DNA of 64,000 bases from the NCBI RefSeq assembly GCF_001440395.1, contig NZ_LLXZ01000118.1:1-64000 (forward strand), read 5' to 3'. Made by a program: the position numbers and the translations under genes. Source of the stretch: Bradyrhizobium jicamae (lineage in GTDB: Bacteria; Pseudomonadota; Alphaproteobacteria; Rhizobiales; Xanthobacteraceae). Positions 18,842 to 27,694 of this stretch are shown piece after piece; position 1 is the stretch's first letter, and each line of letters starts with the position of its first letter. The notes below the pieces were generated by a model. The model ran no database searches. It was not told the DNA's origin and worked only from the letters and a program-made list of their open reading frames with translations.

Positions 18842-19417
18842 ATGGATCGGGATAGAGTGTTGCGTGAGCTTCCGTATCGCATGCAGGCAATTGACACGCT
18901 CAACCTGGCTCTCACCCTCAGCGCCGCATTGGGCGCAGCGCCAATGACGCTCTACGCTGGCGACAAGCTGGTAGTAGAAGGCACTCTGCACGGTTTCACC
19001 AATCCAGCGATTGAAGCCGGGATAATGCATTGTCGCGCGCTGCTGGAGTTCCTTGGGCTGTGCGAAAAGAACGGGAAACTTGATAACCGCACTGGCCGCC
19101 GCTCCACCGACATCGGTATCGAGTACTTCAGCACACCCGCCGGTACGCCGCTCAAGATGGTCACGCCTGACGATGCCGCAGACCGTTACCCCGGTCCAAG
19201 CGATGAAGCAAAGAATGCGCTACTTGCCGTCTTTCAGGTGGCAAACAAAGAGCTGGCGCACGTTACTGAGGATTTGAGAGACAGTCCGGAGCATGCCCGC
19301 TTAATTGAAATCGCAAGCCGCGGCATACCCGTGCTGATGGTCGGCTGCTTTTACAGGCCGTTGGGCTTGTCCGCACCGGACTATAAGCTCACGCATCGAC
19401 CGCGCGACAAGGATTAG
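18842..19417 (+). CDS. Unknown protein (191 aa), element cargo
   Basis: First gene inside the left end. GGAGG lies eight bases before the ATG. Soluble, no signal peptide; segments LNLALTLSAALG and IEAGIMHCRALLEFLGLCEKNGKLDNR suggest a helical protein, possibly HEPN-like in its helix pattern, but I do not recognise the family. Its 3' end overlaps the convergent nuclease gene by 29 bases. Confidence 0.7.
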   Translation: MDRDRVLRELPYRMQAIDTLNLALTLSAALGAAPMTLYAGDKLVVEGTLHGFTNPAIEAGIMHCRALLEFLGLCEKNGKLDNRTGRRSTDIGIEYFSTPAGTPLKMVTPDDAADRYPGPSDEAKNALLAVFQVANKELAHVTEDLRDSPEHARLIEIASRGIPVLMVGCFYRPLGLSAPDYKLTHRPRDKD

Positions 19418-19946
19418 GACTAATCCTCATCACTGCACTGATTGATGGTGTTCCCAAGTCGCCTGCAGGCGCGATACTTCCAGGTTCAACGAAGCTTCCA
19501 CGCCAGATCTCGCGACCGGCCTTCTCGGCGCCGCGCTGCTCTTCCGCATACTGCCCCTTCGAATACTGGGGCCAGTCGAGCGCGAAGCCATTCGTGACAA
19601 GCCACTTTCCGATATCCGGCCCGGGCTCCCCGAGAAAGCAGACGGCCACCGTGCGCCCGTACTGATCACGTCCGGTCGGGGAGCACGCAACGGGGTGAGG
19701 GATGCCGATGAAAAGTGTGGCCAGTGCATTCGCAGCCAACCGGCCGCATTGGTAATGCTTGCTATCGTCGCCCCGGCAAAGCTGATCAGATTCCAGCGCG
19801 TCAATGCCCCAGAGCCGAATACGCTGGCCGTGTATCTCGATCGTGTCGCCGTCGATGACGGAAGCTTTGCCAACAATATCAGGCGCACAAGCCGGTGCGA
19901 TCGAGCCAGCCAGCATTGCAGGCAACAGGAGCGCTCGCACGGTCAT
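19389..19946 (-). CDS. Secreted thermonuclease-family (SNase-like) protein
   Basis: 185 aa with a signal peptide (LLLPAMLAGSIAPACA). SNase core: VIDGDTIEIHGQRIRLWGIDALESDQ carries the Arg and Glu equivalents of staphylococcal nuclease residues 35 and 43, and GRDQYGRTVAVCF the third active Arg. It probably cuts nucleic acid in the periplasm or outside. The C-terminal 20 residues are not conserved in style. A run of nine G lies about 65 bases upstream (20011-20019). Confidence 0.85.
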   Translation of the reverse strand: MTVRALLLPAMLAGSIAPACAPDIVGKASVIDGDTIEIHGQRIRLWGIDALESDQLCRGDDSKHYQCGRLAANALATLFIGIPHPVACSPTGRDQYGRTVAVCFLGEPGPDIGKWLVTNGFALDWPQYSKGQYAEEQRGAEKAGREIWRGSFVEPGSIAPAGDLGTPSISAVMRISPNPCRAVDA

Positions 19947-20070
19947 TGACTACCCCTCACTGAAATTCGCGTTTTGTTGCTCGCTAGTCGGAACCATGGG
20001 GCCCCAAAAAGGGGGGGGGTACTTTCGAATAAAAAATCAACGCTTCTCAGGATGGAATCTTGCACTCACG

Positions 20071-20520
20071 CTATTTGCGTACCTTACAATCCGCCTGATA
20101 CTCAGAAATGATCGGCTCACCAAACAGCCAGGAGTGCCGTGAGTGGAAGGCGATTGCTTTTCCACCAATCGGCTCAGAAACACTGGTCATGAAGCCGTTG
20201 CCCGTCTTAGAAAATTGAACCAAGACCGCTTTTTTCTGTGATGGAATGAATGAAACCTCATCCGAGCCGGCGTTGCCGATCATCATGGCGGTGTGCTTGT
20301 CGTAGTCGAAATTCGAAAGCGTAATTGCCAGCGTGTCTTTTGGCACTGTCGTAGCAAGCTTGCCTTGCTCTATGGTAGTACTCAATTGACCTCGGAAAAG
20401 ACAATCCAGTGTAATGAATTGAAAGGGTCTTTCTTGGGCCCGCGCATCGCACGAATAGAATTCCGCCAGGATTAGGACAAGAAGGCAGCCCCACAGTGTG
20501 TTTCGCGTCGGACGATTCAT
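20071..20520 (-). CDS. Secreted protein of unknown function (149 aa), third gene of a coupled set
   Basis: Signal peptide LWGCLLVLILAEFYSCDARA, then a beta-rich mature domain with two Cys (LDCLF, ADCKV at the end) that could pair. No family recognised. The ATG overlaps the TGA of the mini membrane protein (ATGA), so its synthesis depends on the two genes before it. Confidence 0.7.
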   Translation of the reverse strand: MNRPTRNTLWGCLLVLILAEFYSCDARAQERPFQFITLDCLFRGQLSTTIEQGKLATTVPKDTLAITLSNFDYDKHTAMMIGNAGSDEVSFIPSQKKAVLVQFSKTGNGFMTSVSEPIGGKAIAFHSRHSWLFGEPIISEYQADCKVRK

Positions 20521-20660
20521 GACCAGTGTTTCCAAAGAAGGGCAGCCAACAGGATTGGCGTGGAAATTTGGGCTATAAATCTCGCCGTCTCTACCGAAAG
20601 CACTAACAGCGCATTGCGCTGCTCTAGACTGTAACTCTCAATATCCTCGCGGCTATTCAT
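20517..20660 (-). CDS. Mini membrane protein (47 aa), second gene of a coupled set
   Basis: MNSREDIESYSLEQRNALLVL begins it, followed by one hydrophobic helix near ISTPILLAALLW. The ATG overlaps the stop of the upstream gene by eight bases and its own stop overlaps the next gene as ATGA. The overlaps on both sides are the main evidence that it is real. A start at 20669 adds three residues. Confidence 0.6.
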   Translation of the reverse strand: MNSREDIESYSLEQRNALLVLSVETARFIAQISTPILLAALLWKHWS

Positions 20661-21417
20661 CTGCTCCATCACCTTTCTTGGTTGTGCACTCCGCGCCGGC
20701 TGGACTTGGAAAGAACTGGTGTAGCCATTCAAGCTTGGCTTTATCAAAGGAACGACGGCACTCCATTGCCGGTCCCCACCAACTCGGGATGAACGATATC
20801 AGCGCTTCCCCAGCTTGGAGGGCTAACCTGCCCATTTCAGAAAGTTGTGCCTCAAGTGCTCCCTTTTCTACAAACGGGCCGATAACGGCATCGCCACCGA
20901 TTTCGGGGCGCATCATAAGTGCCGACTTCATCGTCGGATGCGCGGCCAGCTCCGAAAAGAGCTGGTAAAGTTCCGCGCGTTTTTTTGCTTTGTGCCCGTA
21001 CCGCTTGTCCAGCGCCTCTCTCACCCGGATCGGCGAGAATTTCTTTCTGATCTGCTGCTTGTCTGAAAATCTCCACTCCTTGATTAGCGACGGTTCGCCC
21101 CTAAACAGATCAAGGAGAAAGATGGTCTCAAGTATGTCGCGCATCACAAGGGTGCTATTCTGCGAATAGCCCGACAACGCGAGTTTGAGCGATGAAGCGA
21201 AGGCGTTGAATATCCTCATCCCCAGCAGCTGGGGTACCTTTAGGTCTTCGTCGTCGGTCGGAAACTTTCTCAGGGTATCAGCGACATCCATCGTCAGCTC
21301 AACGACCATGAGGTGTAAGCCTAGGTCATTGTGTCGGATGATCTCTAATGACTTATCTCGCAACTCCTGCTCTGCGTGATGCAATCGTTGAAAGTTCTCA
21401 GGCAAATCGTAAGCCAT
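20653..21417 (-). CDS. Helical protein of unknown function (254 aa), first gene of a coupled set
   Basis: Almost entirely alpha-helical by eye, no membrane span. The segment ALSGYSQNSTLVMRDILETIFLL recalls the core helices of DUF5677/HEPN-related families, where such proteins can act as RNA-targeting effectors, but the Rx4-6H motif is not clear, so I do not assign it. Followed without a gap by a mini membrane protein and a secreted protein. The frame extends to 21450; ATG at 21417 was taken as the start of conserved-looking sequence. Confidence 0.7.
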   Translation of the reverse strand: MAYDLPENFQRLHHAEQELRDKSLEIIRHNDLGLHLMVVELTMDVADTLRKFPTDDEDLKVPQLLGMRIFNAFASSLKLALSGYSQNSTLVMRDILETIFLLDLFRGEPSLIKEWRFSDKQQIRKKFSPIRVREALDKRYGHKAKKRAELYQLFSELAAHPTMKSALMMRPEIGGDAVIGPFVEKGALEAQLSEMGRLALQAGEALISFIPSWWGPAMECRRSFDKAKLEWLHQFFPSPAGAECTTKKGDGADE

Positions 21418-21502
21418 GTCGCTTTCATATTCTTCTATTCTTGCAACCACAGCCGCAAGCGTGAATGCTTGGTAAATCTAGCTAAGCTGGGCTTGTTTTC
21501 GA

Positions 21503-22237
21503 TTATGCAGATCGAAACCAATACCAAAGCCGCGCGAACAAATAGCCACACACGAGACCAACTAAACCAACGGCTGTGAAGAGCGACGCCCAAGCGGGCG
21601 GCTCATAGGACGCGCTGTTCGTCAATCCAATGAGCAACACGGGAACAGATACTACAGTGAGGAAGATTCCCAACCGGTGGCCCTTGCGACGGAGCCGGAT
21701 TGCCGAAGTGTCCCCATCTTCAGTAACCGAGGGGCTGAGCCCGGTAGCCATTTTTCTATCCCTCTGCACTGGGCGCTTCACGGGTATGCCATAGAAGGTC
21801 GCCTTCACCCGCTTCGACACCAGCATATAAGGTATCCAAACGGTTGCGATCACCAACGAGCGCGCCACATCCTTGAAGACCTCAGGATCAGACGTCGTGC
21901 CAGAGTTAATAAGCACGATCCAAATTCCAAAATTGAAAAGCAGCTGAAGGACGCAAAGCCCGATGAACAGCCTTGGGTATAGCGGATCGAGACGCGACAG
22001 CAGCACGCAGGTATACAGCCATCCGATAGCCAATCCTACACACGTCAGACCCGCGCCGAGGATGATGATCTTGGCCTGATCGGGAAGGCTATCGGAATAG
22101 AATCGAAGGTTCTCGTACGCCGCATAACCCATGAACAGCGGCGACAGGTACGTCCCAATCGCCGGCAGCACGAGCCAGCCCCCAACTTTGTCGTACAGGC
22201 CATCCTCGGTTAGAGGAGAAGGTTCAATCGCGACCAT
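21503..22237 (-). CDS. DUF2569-like membrane protein (244 aa)
   Basis: KVGGWLVLPAIGTYLSPL near the N-terminus is the DUF2569 signature. Four helices follow, then a cytosolic loop (KRPVQRDRKMATGL) and two further helices (IFLTVVSVPVLLIGL, LFTAVGLVGLVCGYLF). Family function unknown. Same strand as the coupled set downstream, 85 bases away. Confidence 0.78.
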   Translation of the reverse strand: MVAIEPSPLTEDGLYDKVGGWLVLPAIGTYLSPLFMGYAAYENLRFYSDSLPDQAKIIILGAGLTCVGLAIGWLYTCVLLSRLDPLYPRLFIGLCVLQLLFNFGIWIVLINSGTTSDPEVFKDVARSLVIATVWIPYMLVSKRVKATFYGIPVKRPVQRDRKMATGLSPSVTEDGDTSAIRLRRKGHRLGIFLTVVSVPVLLIGLTNSASYEPPAWASLFTAVGLVGLVCGYLFARLWYWFRSA

Positions 22238-22493
22238 AGAAGCCCCCGCCGCAAGCGCCCTCAGATTACAACCACTCCGAGCGCATTTTCCAGAACTATC
22301 ACTTTCTTTTCCTCATCCTTACGCCCGGCCCACCGCCGTTCTCCGGGTGAACTCGACACCCCAGCCCCCGTTTTCCCAGGCTGCCTCGTCCAACGCTATC
22401 AAACCTTCAGCCCCAGTAAAAAAGGTTGGCGCGCTCCGGCGTGGCCGCAAGCTTACCCGCACCAGGTTGCTCTATCGCTACCAATCCTTCCTC

Positions 22494-22754
22494 ATGAAAG
22501 AACTCCAAACCCTCAGCTTGAACCTGTACGGCGATCGGGACTGCGCGCTGCAATACATAGCCGAGGACGACGCGGTAAACCTGCGTTGCAGCGGCCGTCA
22601 CAAGTATCCGTTCTTTGACGAGAGCAAGCTTGCAGATCGCGCGCGAAGTGTCCTCAAGAGCCTGAAGATCGACACTAAGCGATTCGACGTGTTGGGGAGC
22701 CACAGCGTCACCTGGGCCACCTCTGAGTCGTGGCCCTCCCGCGCGGCAAAATAG
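22494..22754 (+). CDS. Possible small protein (86 aa)
   Basis: MKELQTLSLNLYGDRDCALQ begins a hydrophilic protein whose third codon positions are richer in G/C than those of the opposite-strand frame. A long hairpin (22821-22851) lies downstream where a terminator would be. The start is uncertain: the frame is open to 22131 but that part is antisense to the DUF2569 gene, and no good ribosome site is seen. Confidence 0.35.
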   Translation: MKELQTLSLNLYGDRDCALQYIAEDDAVNLRCSGRHKYPFFDESKLADRARSVLKSLKIDTKRFDVLGSHSVTWATSESWPSRAAK

Positions 22755-22820
22755 CTTCGCGCAAACTCGGGGGGCGAACCCGCCACTCCTGACCGTTGAG
22801 CCAACCAGAAGCCTACCCTA

Positions 22821-22851
22821 GGGGTCGCCCCGAACGACGACGGGCGACCCC
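22821..22851. terminator. Hairpin between convergent genes
   Basis: Perfect 10-bp stem GGGGTCGCCC / GGGCGACCCC with an 11-base loop, between the ends of the 22494 (+) and 22867 (-) genes. No clear U run on either side, so bidirectional termination is inferred from position. Confidence 0.5.
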
Positions 22852-22866
22852 CTTATAGTTCGATGG

Positions 22867-23784
22867 CTACTCATCATCGTCGCCAGAAGCCGCGTCGGCC
22901 CATTCAAGGTCGCACACCACCCGTGCTTCCACCGAGCTTTCGGCGCTAAAATACTTGGCATTCTCGGCTAGGAGCCGGCGAGCTGCCTCTTCGGCCTTCT
23001 TCTTTGAATTGCACCGTTCATGCACAAAACTGTCGGTCCTTCCAGTACGCCGGGAAGCATCCCAGCGGATCACATCGATCGAGGCGTACCAGACGCCAGA
23101 CCCTGTGCGATAGCGAGCCAGAATTTCTCGACGACGATCCGCGGCCTCCGCTATGCCTAGCCAAACGGCATTGTCGAGATCATCTTTCGCAAGCCTGCGA
23201 GCTTCGAAAGCAAATCCTTTCAACGCGGGCTCTGTTAGAAACTCCATCTTGCTGTCAATGCCACAGATATGTGTTTGGATTTCGCGAATGGCTTCCTTCG
23301 CCTCGAACGTTACCGGGGGTGGCTTTGGAGCAACGCCCTTGGCCTGTTGGACTGTGGGCGTGGCAGCGCGATTGCGCTTCCAAATATCGTCGGAAATCAA
23401 ATCCAAATCTTGCTTAGACAACGTCCAGCGATTGTCGCGTTCCCATTTTTCACGGTTCAGCTTTGGAGAGAGAGCGACCACCTTCGACTTGATCCGCTTC
23501 GACCGCTCCAGGGCATCGAACGTGTCCATTGCCTCGAAGCCACTGTTGATGAGAGATTCGTGAACTTTGCCGGCGGCATCAAAATGCAGGAAGCTGCCAT
23601 CGGCCCTTGTAATCCGAGCTGGCTTGCCTTCCTCCAGATCTACAATCACGTTTGCAACTTTTTGCTTAGTGCCGGCGAATTGAGGCATCGCGTCGGAGCC
23701 GTGGACTAAGCCCTCCATCACCCGCTGCGAGATGCGCTGAAGGCCGTCATCGGCAAAGATGTAAAAGCGGATTGAAACTGTCAT
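22867..23784 (-). CDS. Unknown protein (305 aa), element cargo
   Basis: Begins MTVSIRFYIFADDGLQRISQ, then a compact N-terminal domain, a basic Lys/Arg-rich linker (SKRIKSKVVALSPKLNREKWERD) and a helical C-terminal half ending in acidic DAASGDDDE. No motif I can name. It lies 20 bases downstream of the 166-aa gene, with GAGG before its ATG, so the two form an operon divergent from the patatin gene. Confidence 0.75.
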   Translation of the reverse strand: MTVSIRFYIFADDGLQRISQRVMEGLVHGSDAMPQFAGTKQKVANVIVDLEEGKPARITRADGSFLHFDAAGKVHESLINSGFEAMDTFDALERSKRIKSKVVALSPKLNREKWERDNRWTLSKQDLDLISDDIWKRNRAATPTVQQAKGVAPKPPPVTFEAKEAIREIQTHICGIDSKMEFLTEPALKGFAFEARRLAKDDLDNAVWLGIAEAADRRREILARYRTGSGVWYASIDVIRWDASRRTGRTDSFVHERCNSKKKAEEAARRLLAENAKYFSAESSVEARVVCDLEWADAASGDDDE

Positions 23785-23804
23785 TGGGCCTCACGCAGGG
23801 TATT

Positions 23805-24305
23805 CTACTTCTTGGGATTGTGCCGACGCCTACTTTTCTCTTTCACGTCCTCTAAGCGCCGAATTTGCTCATAAAACTCGCTTTCGGCAGTACTGTGCTG
23901 GGTCAGCTGATCGACAAGTTCGGAGGCCATCATCCTTAGTCCCGCTTTGATAATCCCGGCGACAGCGTCGTTCCGGGCATTGGTGCCATCCTCCTCCCAG
24001 CGTCGCCTGGATGCCTCGTCAACCTCCTTGATCCACGGCCGGTATTCGATCAGCGCCGCGCGACTATCGAGGATTTGGTGGACAGTCCTTGGAGTAGGAA
24101 GAGCGCCATCGTGAGCAATAGCATACGCCTGAAGCGACGCCGTCAGTTTTTCCGTTTGGCGCAACAGATCGAGCGGCTTGCCTGACCCACTGGTGATCCG
24201 AAGGAAGTTTGCTGCGAACCTTCGAAGGTCTCGGGTCAATTGATCATGAGCCCGCTTCTTGAGGATATCCTTTTCGGATTGCTCGCTTACGACTCTTAGC
24301 GCCAT
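23805..24305 (-). CDS. Unknown helical protein (166 aa), element cargo
   Basis: MALRVVSEQSEKDILKKRAH begins a charged, helical protein with a basic tail (VKEKSRRRHNPKK). A GGGGAT ribosome site precedes the ATG; ATG at 24341 is an alternative. No family recognised. First gene of the operon with the 305-aa gene. Confidence 0.7.
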   Translation of the reverse strand: MALRVVSEQSEKDILKKRAHDQLTRDLRRFAANFLRITSGSGKPLDLLRQTEKLTASLQAYAIAHDGALPTPRTVHQILDSRAALIEYRPWIKEVDEASRRRWEEDGTNARNDAVAGIIKAGLRMMASELVDQLTQHSTAESEFYEQIRRLEDVKEKSRRRHNPKK

Positions 24306-24515
24306 GACGGTATCCCCAGCAGTCCACTCATGATTCCCCATCACGGCACTGGGAGCAACAGGGCACGCCCCCACCGAAGCACAGGGGATTTTTTAATCAA
24401 AGGTACCCGCCCTTTCCTGGGCCCACGCTCCGACTAGCAAGCAACAAAAGGCAACACCGGGAACACTCCTAGCTGGGGTAAGACCTTACTATCCCTTGAT
24501 GAGAGGCAAGAGCCT

Positions 24516-24892
24516 CTAGGCTTCGCTTTCTTCGTGACTGCGCAACGGCCGGGTTTGACTTGCCGGCGTTTCGATGCCTGCAACACTGGCCTTCAGCACT
24601 CCGATCTTGGCATGAAATCAGGGCGTCCGGGCTCTCAGCCGCCCCGAGCAGGCAATGAATGGCGGCTTGCCATTCGTCGCGGTTCTGTTCGGTCTTTGGC
24701 AGCTTTCGTGATGTAGTCGGCGGCGTTCTTCAGCCGGCCGAGCTTCCAACCGTTAGGCAGTTCGAACGGGTCCGCAAGCGGAGGATCAGGAACGATCCAG
24801 GTGCTTAACTTCGCCAGCTCCGACGCGATGCCTCGCAGGCGGCGCTTGTCCGTCTTGGGCGACTTCCGAGCCAGACTGGCCTCGGTGGCCTA
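24516..24892 (-). pseudogene. Degraded small gene with two frameshifts and no start
   Basis: Reading from 24890 leftwards gives RLRGIASELAKLSTW..DPFELPNGWKLGRLKNAADYITK, a sequence I recognise as a short family common beside integrases in Bradyrhizobium. The match then moves frame at an extra A (24704-24706) to LPKTEQNRDEWQAAIHCLL..ESPDALI, and again at 24615-24617 to HAKIGVLKA. An in-frame TAG sits just before the first residue and no start exists. The 5' end has been replaced by the patatin upstream region. Confidence 0.75.
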
Positions 24893-24961
24893 TTGAACTG
24901 GTATGCGACGCTTGAAGCGGCTAACATCGTGCCATCGACAACCTCTCGAGAGAGGGTACCG

Positions 24962-27295
24962 ATGGTCGATCAGCTCAAACCGAGTGAAACCCCACTTCAG
25001 CCTTGGTTGCCCGCAACTACCTCCAAGTTGCAGGTTACGCTCTATGTAGACAAACTCATTAATGAGAAGGTGACGACGACGGTAATTCCTATCGATGGCC
25101 GTGAGGTGAGCGAGGTCCGCGAGCTCCTTAGTGTGGTCCATAGGCAATTGGGCAGCTATCCGCCTTCTGGCCGCGTTCCCTTGAAGCCTTGGGCTGTCGG
25201 CGCGCTCAACGACATCCTAGTCGGGAAGCCGCGCATTGATGAAGAAGGTGGGGCCGTTCTGGAAGTGGCGATCGAGAAGCCTGGAAGGTTTGCTGCCGTA
25301 TCTCGGTCAGCAGAGAGAGTGCTGGTTCAACTCGGGCCCCTTCTCGCAATGGTCGCCCTTTTTGCATGGGGTGTGTTTTATTCCGGTCAAGGGAGGGATC
25401 TAGCTCGGTCAGGCCAAGAGGGAATATGGTTTTGGATGGGGCTCGCTTTTAGCGCCGCGGTCGTACTCGCGGTCTTTGGTGCGTGTGCGCATGCGCTTTT
25501 GGGTTTCTTTGAGGGAACAGCGGACAGAGTAAGCGGCAAGATCGTTAGCTCGTTCCAGCTTGTGTTTCCCATACTCATGTATCTTGTCGGCTACCTCATT
25601 TGGTCTCCGTCTCCGTCTCCGGCGACACCTCTCTTCGTCCTATCTCTTTTTGGCTGCCTTTGGTTAATGCGGCTGCTGTTTTACGGGGCATACTTTTTAG
25701 TGAAGTTTAAGTGGGTGGCTGGGCTTGTTGGTGCAGGCGTGATTCTGGCAATCGGTTTCTTCCCGTCGGAAGTGGGAGAGAAGCTGGGTTCAGCTGTGGT
25801 GATTGGGCTCGCAATTTCAGCCTGGATGTTGGTGTTGACTGAGATTACCCGATGGAGACGCGCCAAACACATCAGCGTAGTTCACCTATTGATGATTTTA
25901 GTTATAGGTGGATTGGCATTGCGCTTCTTGGCTTGGGCGACGCTGCCCTTGGGCAACAATCTCGATTGGATTCGTGGGACTGCTAGCCATGCAAGCAGCC
26001 CGACAATGGATGATGCATATGCCAGCGCCATGGCTTTCCAACCACGCGATGGTGCAACGCTAGTTATCATCGCAGCCGCAGGCGGAGGCATTAGGGCAAG
26101 TTATTGGACGTCCTTGGTCTTGACGCACGCGACCGATAACGCTCCAACCATGCGCAACAAACTATTTTTGGCCAGTGGCGTCTCAGGCGGATCGGTCGGG
26201 CTGGCACTTTACCGAGCACTGATCGGGCTTCCGGCGCCACCATGCCGAGGAGAAAGCGGAAAGTTCTCGTATCAATCGTGCGTTACTGAGTTTCACAAGC
26301 ACGACTTTCTGGCTGGTATTATTGGCGCAACATTGACTGGTCAGCTTCTTAATTTGGTTGTGCCAGTCTTCCCCCTCAGAAGCGAAGTTCTGGAGCGAAC
26401 CTGGGAGCAGCGGTGGGCAGATATTCTACCTTCGGCGCCAAATTTGTTCAGCGCCTCCTTTCGTAGCTTGTGGCGGGGTCAACCAGACACATGGGAGCCA
26501 GCGCTGGCTCTAAATACAACATCGGTTGGAGGTGGCTACAGGATCGCCATAAGCAGCCTTGATGTACATTGGATTGAACCGCATAGCCAGTGTCGACCAA
26601 ATATAGCAGAGCAACTAGATTTGCCGTTGAGCGCCGCTGCCAACGCAAGCGCTCGCTTCCCATACCTTGAAGAATGGGGCTGGTTCAGGTTAGTCAAGAG
26701 AGACGCCGCCAACAGCGCATGCAGCGACGTCATAGGTGTGGCCGATGGTGGTTTCTATGACAACTACGGCGCAGCAACGGCGCTCGACGCCTACAAGTAC
26801 TTAAAGTCAATCTCCAACACCGGAGATAAAGCGCCACGAATAATCGTGATCCAAATTACTAGCGATCCGGATTGTGGATCTATGGCCTTGCTCGACGGCA
26901 ATGATGGTCGCCTGGCAGAATGCAGCAACGCGAAGAAGAGACAGCAAGAAGAGCTTTCTCTCAAAGCGACCGGATATGACGCCATCCAATCGCTAGCGCT
27001 TTTTGGATCTAGCCGCGTAGGAGCACCCGGGCCATTTGGTGTGGCAATGCAAGCACGCTCAATGAGCGGTATTCGCATTGCGCTGGAACTTCGAAACGAA
27101 GTCATCGGCCGCGGGGATAAATATTATCACTTCTCGCTCGCCGGCGTTCTTGAGTCGCCGCTTGGGTGGACTTTGTCCAGCCATGCGCGTCGACAAATCA
27201 CCGCACTTCTTGAGGGCGGTTATAATCGGACGTCAATGGACGAGTTGGTTAAGGAGCTCAATAGGGGCAGTTCCATGGAGGTGCGTCCACCGTAG
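24962..27295 (+). CDS. Polytopic membrane protein with patatin-like hydrolase domain (777 aa)
   Basis: Residues 1-90 form a soluble domain; about six to eight membrane helices fill roughly 100-330; then a patatin domain: oxyanion loop AAAGGGIRA, nucleophile elbow ASGVSGGSVG (Gly-x-Ser-x-Gly) and the catalytic Asp in VADGGFYDNYG. The dyad is intact, so acyl-ester hydrolysis at the membrane, probably of phospholipids, is expected. GAGAGGG precedes the ATG at 24962; a TTG at 24893 is less likely. Lower GC than the flanks. Patatins act as membrane-damaging effectors in several known anti-phage systems; a similar role here is inference. Confidence 0.85.
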   Translation: MVDQLKPSETPLQPWLPATTSKLQVTLYVDKLINEKVTTTVIPIDGREVSEVRELLSVVHRQLGSYPPSGRVPLKPWAVGALNDILVGKPRIDEEGGAVLEVAIEKPGRFAAVSRSAERVLVQLGPLLAMVALFAWGVFYSGQGRDLARSGQEGIWFWMGLAFSAAVVLAVFGACAHALLGFFEGTADRVSGKIVSSFQLVFPILMYLVGYLIWSPSPSPATPLFVLSLFGCLWLMRLLFYGAYFLVKFKWVAGLVGAGVILAIGFFPSEVGEKLGSAVVIGLAISAWMLVLTEITRWRRAKHISVVHLLMILVIGGLALRFLAWATLPLGNNLDWIRGTASHASSPTMDDAYASAMAFQPRDGATLVIIAAAGGGIRASYWTSLVLTHATDNAPTMRNKLFLASGVSGGSVGLALYRALIGLPAPPCRGESGKFSYQSCVTEFHKHDFLAGIIGATLTGQLLNLVVPVFPLRSEVLERTWEQRWADILPSAPNLFSASFRSLWRGQPDTWEPALALNTTSVGGGYRIAISSLDVHWIEPHSQCRPNIAEQLDLPLSAAANASARFPYLEEWGWFRLVKRDAANSACSDVIGVADGGFYDNYGAATALDAYKYLKSISNTGDKAPRIIVIQITSDPDCGSMALLDGNDGRLAECSNAKKRQQEELSLKATGYDAIQSLALFGSSRVGAPGPFGVAMQARSMSGIRIALELRNEVIGRGDKYYHFSLAGVLESPLGWTLSSHARRQITALLEGGYNRTSMDELVKELNRGSSMEVRPP

Positions 27296-27403
27296 TAATC
27301 AGCGCTAGACGACAACAGGAGCCAAGGTTTTAATCGTTTGAGCGGCGCCAAAGGGCTCACGGGGACCGCTAAGTTGCGGTTCGTGATGATGTTGCGAAGC
27401 ACG

Positions 27404-27517
27404 TTAGCCGAACGCCCGGCGCCTGCGCCTTCGGCTCTTCGGCCTACGCATCGACAACGCATCTGCTTCCGCGCGAATGTCGTCAATGCGCGAGGCCAGA
27501 TCCTCTCGCGGGCTCAT
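27404..27517 (-). CDS. Possible 37-aa basic peptide
   Basis: MSPREDLASRIDDIRAEADA, then an Arg-rich tail. Its ATG overlaps the stop of the preceding small gene (ATGA), continuing the chain of overlaps from the DUF5681 gene. Confidence 0.4.
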   Translation of the reverse strand: MSPREDLASRIDDIRAEADALSMRRPKSRRRRRRAFG

Positions 27518-27694
27518 AGATCAGCCCTCAGGCCGGCGGCAAGGGCCGCGGCACGCTGTTCTTTGCTGGCAGTAACCTTGTCGGGTCGATACAGGGAAAG
27601 CTCCTGGAGCGCCTCCAGATCCCCGTGAAGCACGGCGCTGGCTGTCGCCTTGGTGCTGCTCCAGCAATGAAATACGCCGCGCAAGAGATTTCAT
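27514..27694 (-). pseudogene. Small gene of the DUF5681 chain, probably frameshifted
   Basis: Starts MKSLARRISLLEQHQGDSQ at 27694, overlapping the upstream stop as ATGA. The sensible continuation VLHGDLEALQELSLYRPDKV lies one base out of frame and ends at a stop (27514) that overlaps the next small gene. The composite is 181 bases, three times sixty plus one, as a single inserted base would give. Read without the shift it ends at 27521 with an unlikely Arg/Cys-rich tail. Confidence 0.5.

Noticed and set aside
22407..22703. 98-aa frame on the minus strand
   Set aside because: Its third codon positions are poorer in G/C than those of the opposite frame at 22494, and the hairpin placement favours the plus strand.
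27338..27628. 96-aa frame on the plus strand after the patatin gene
   Set aside because: Antisense to the chain of overlapping small minus-strand genes, Arg/Ser/Pro-rich.
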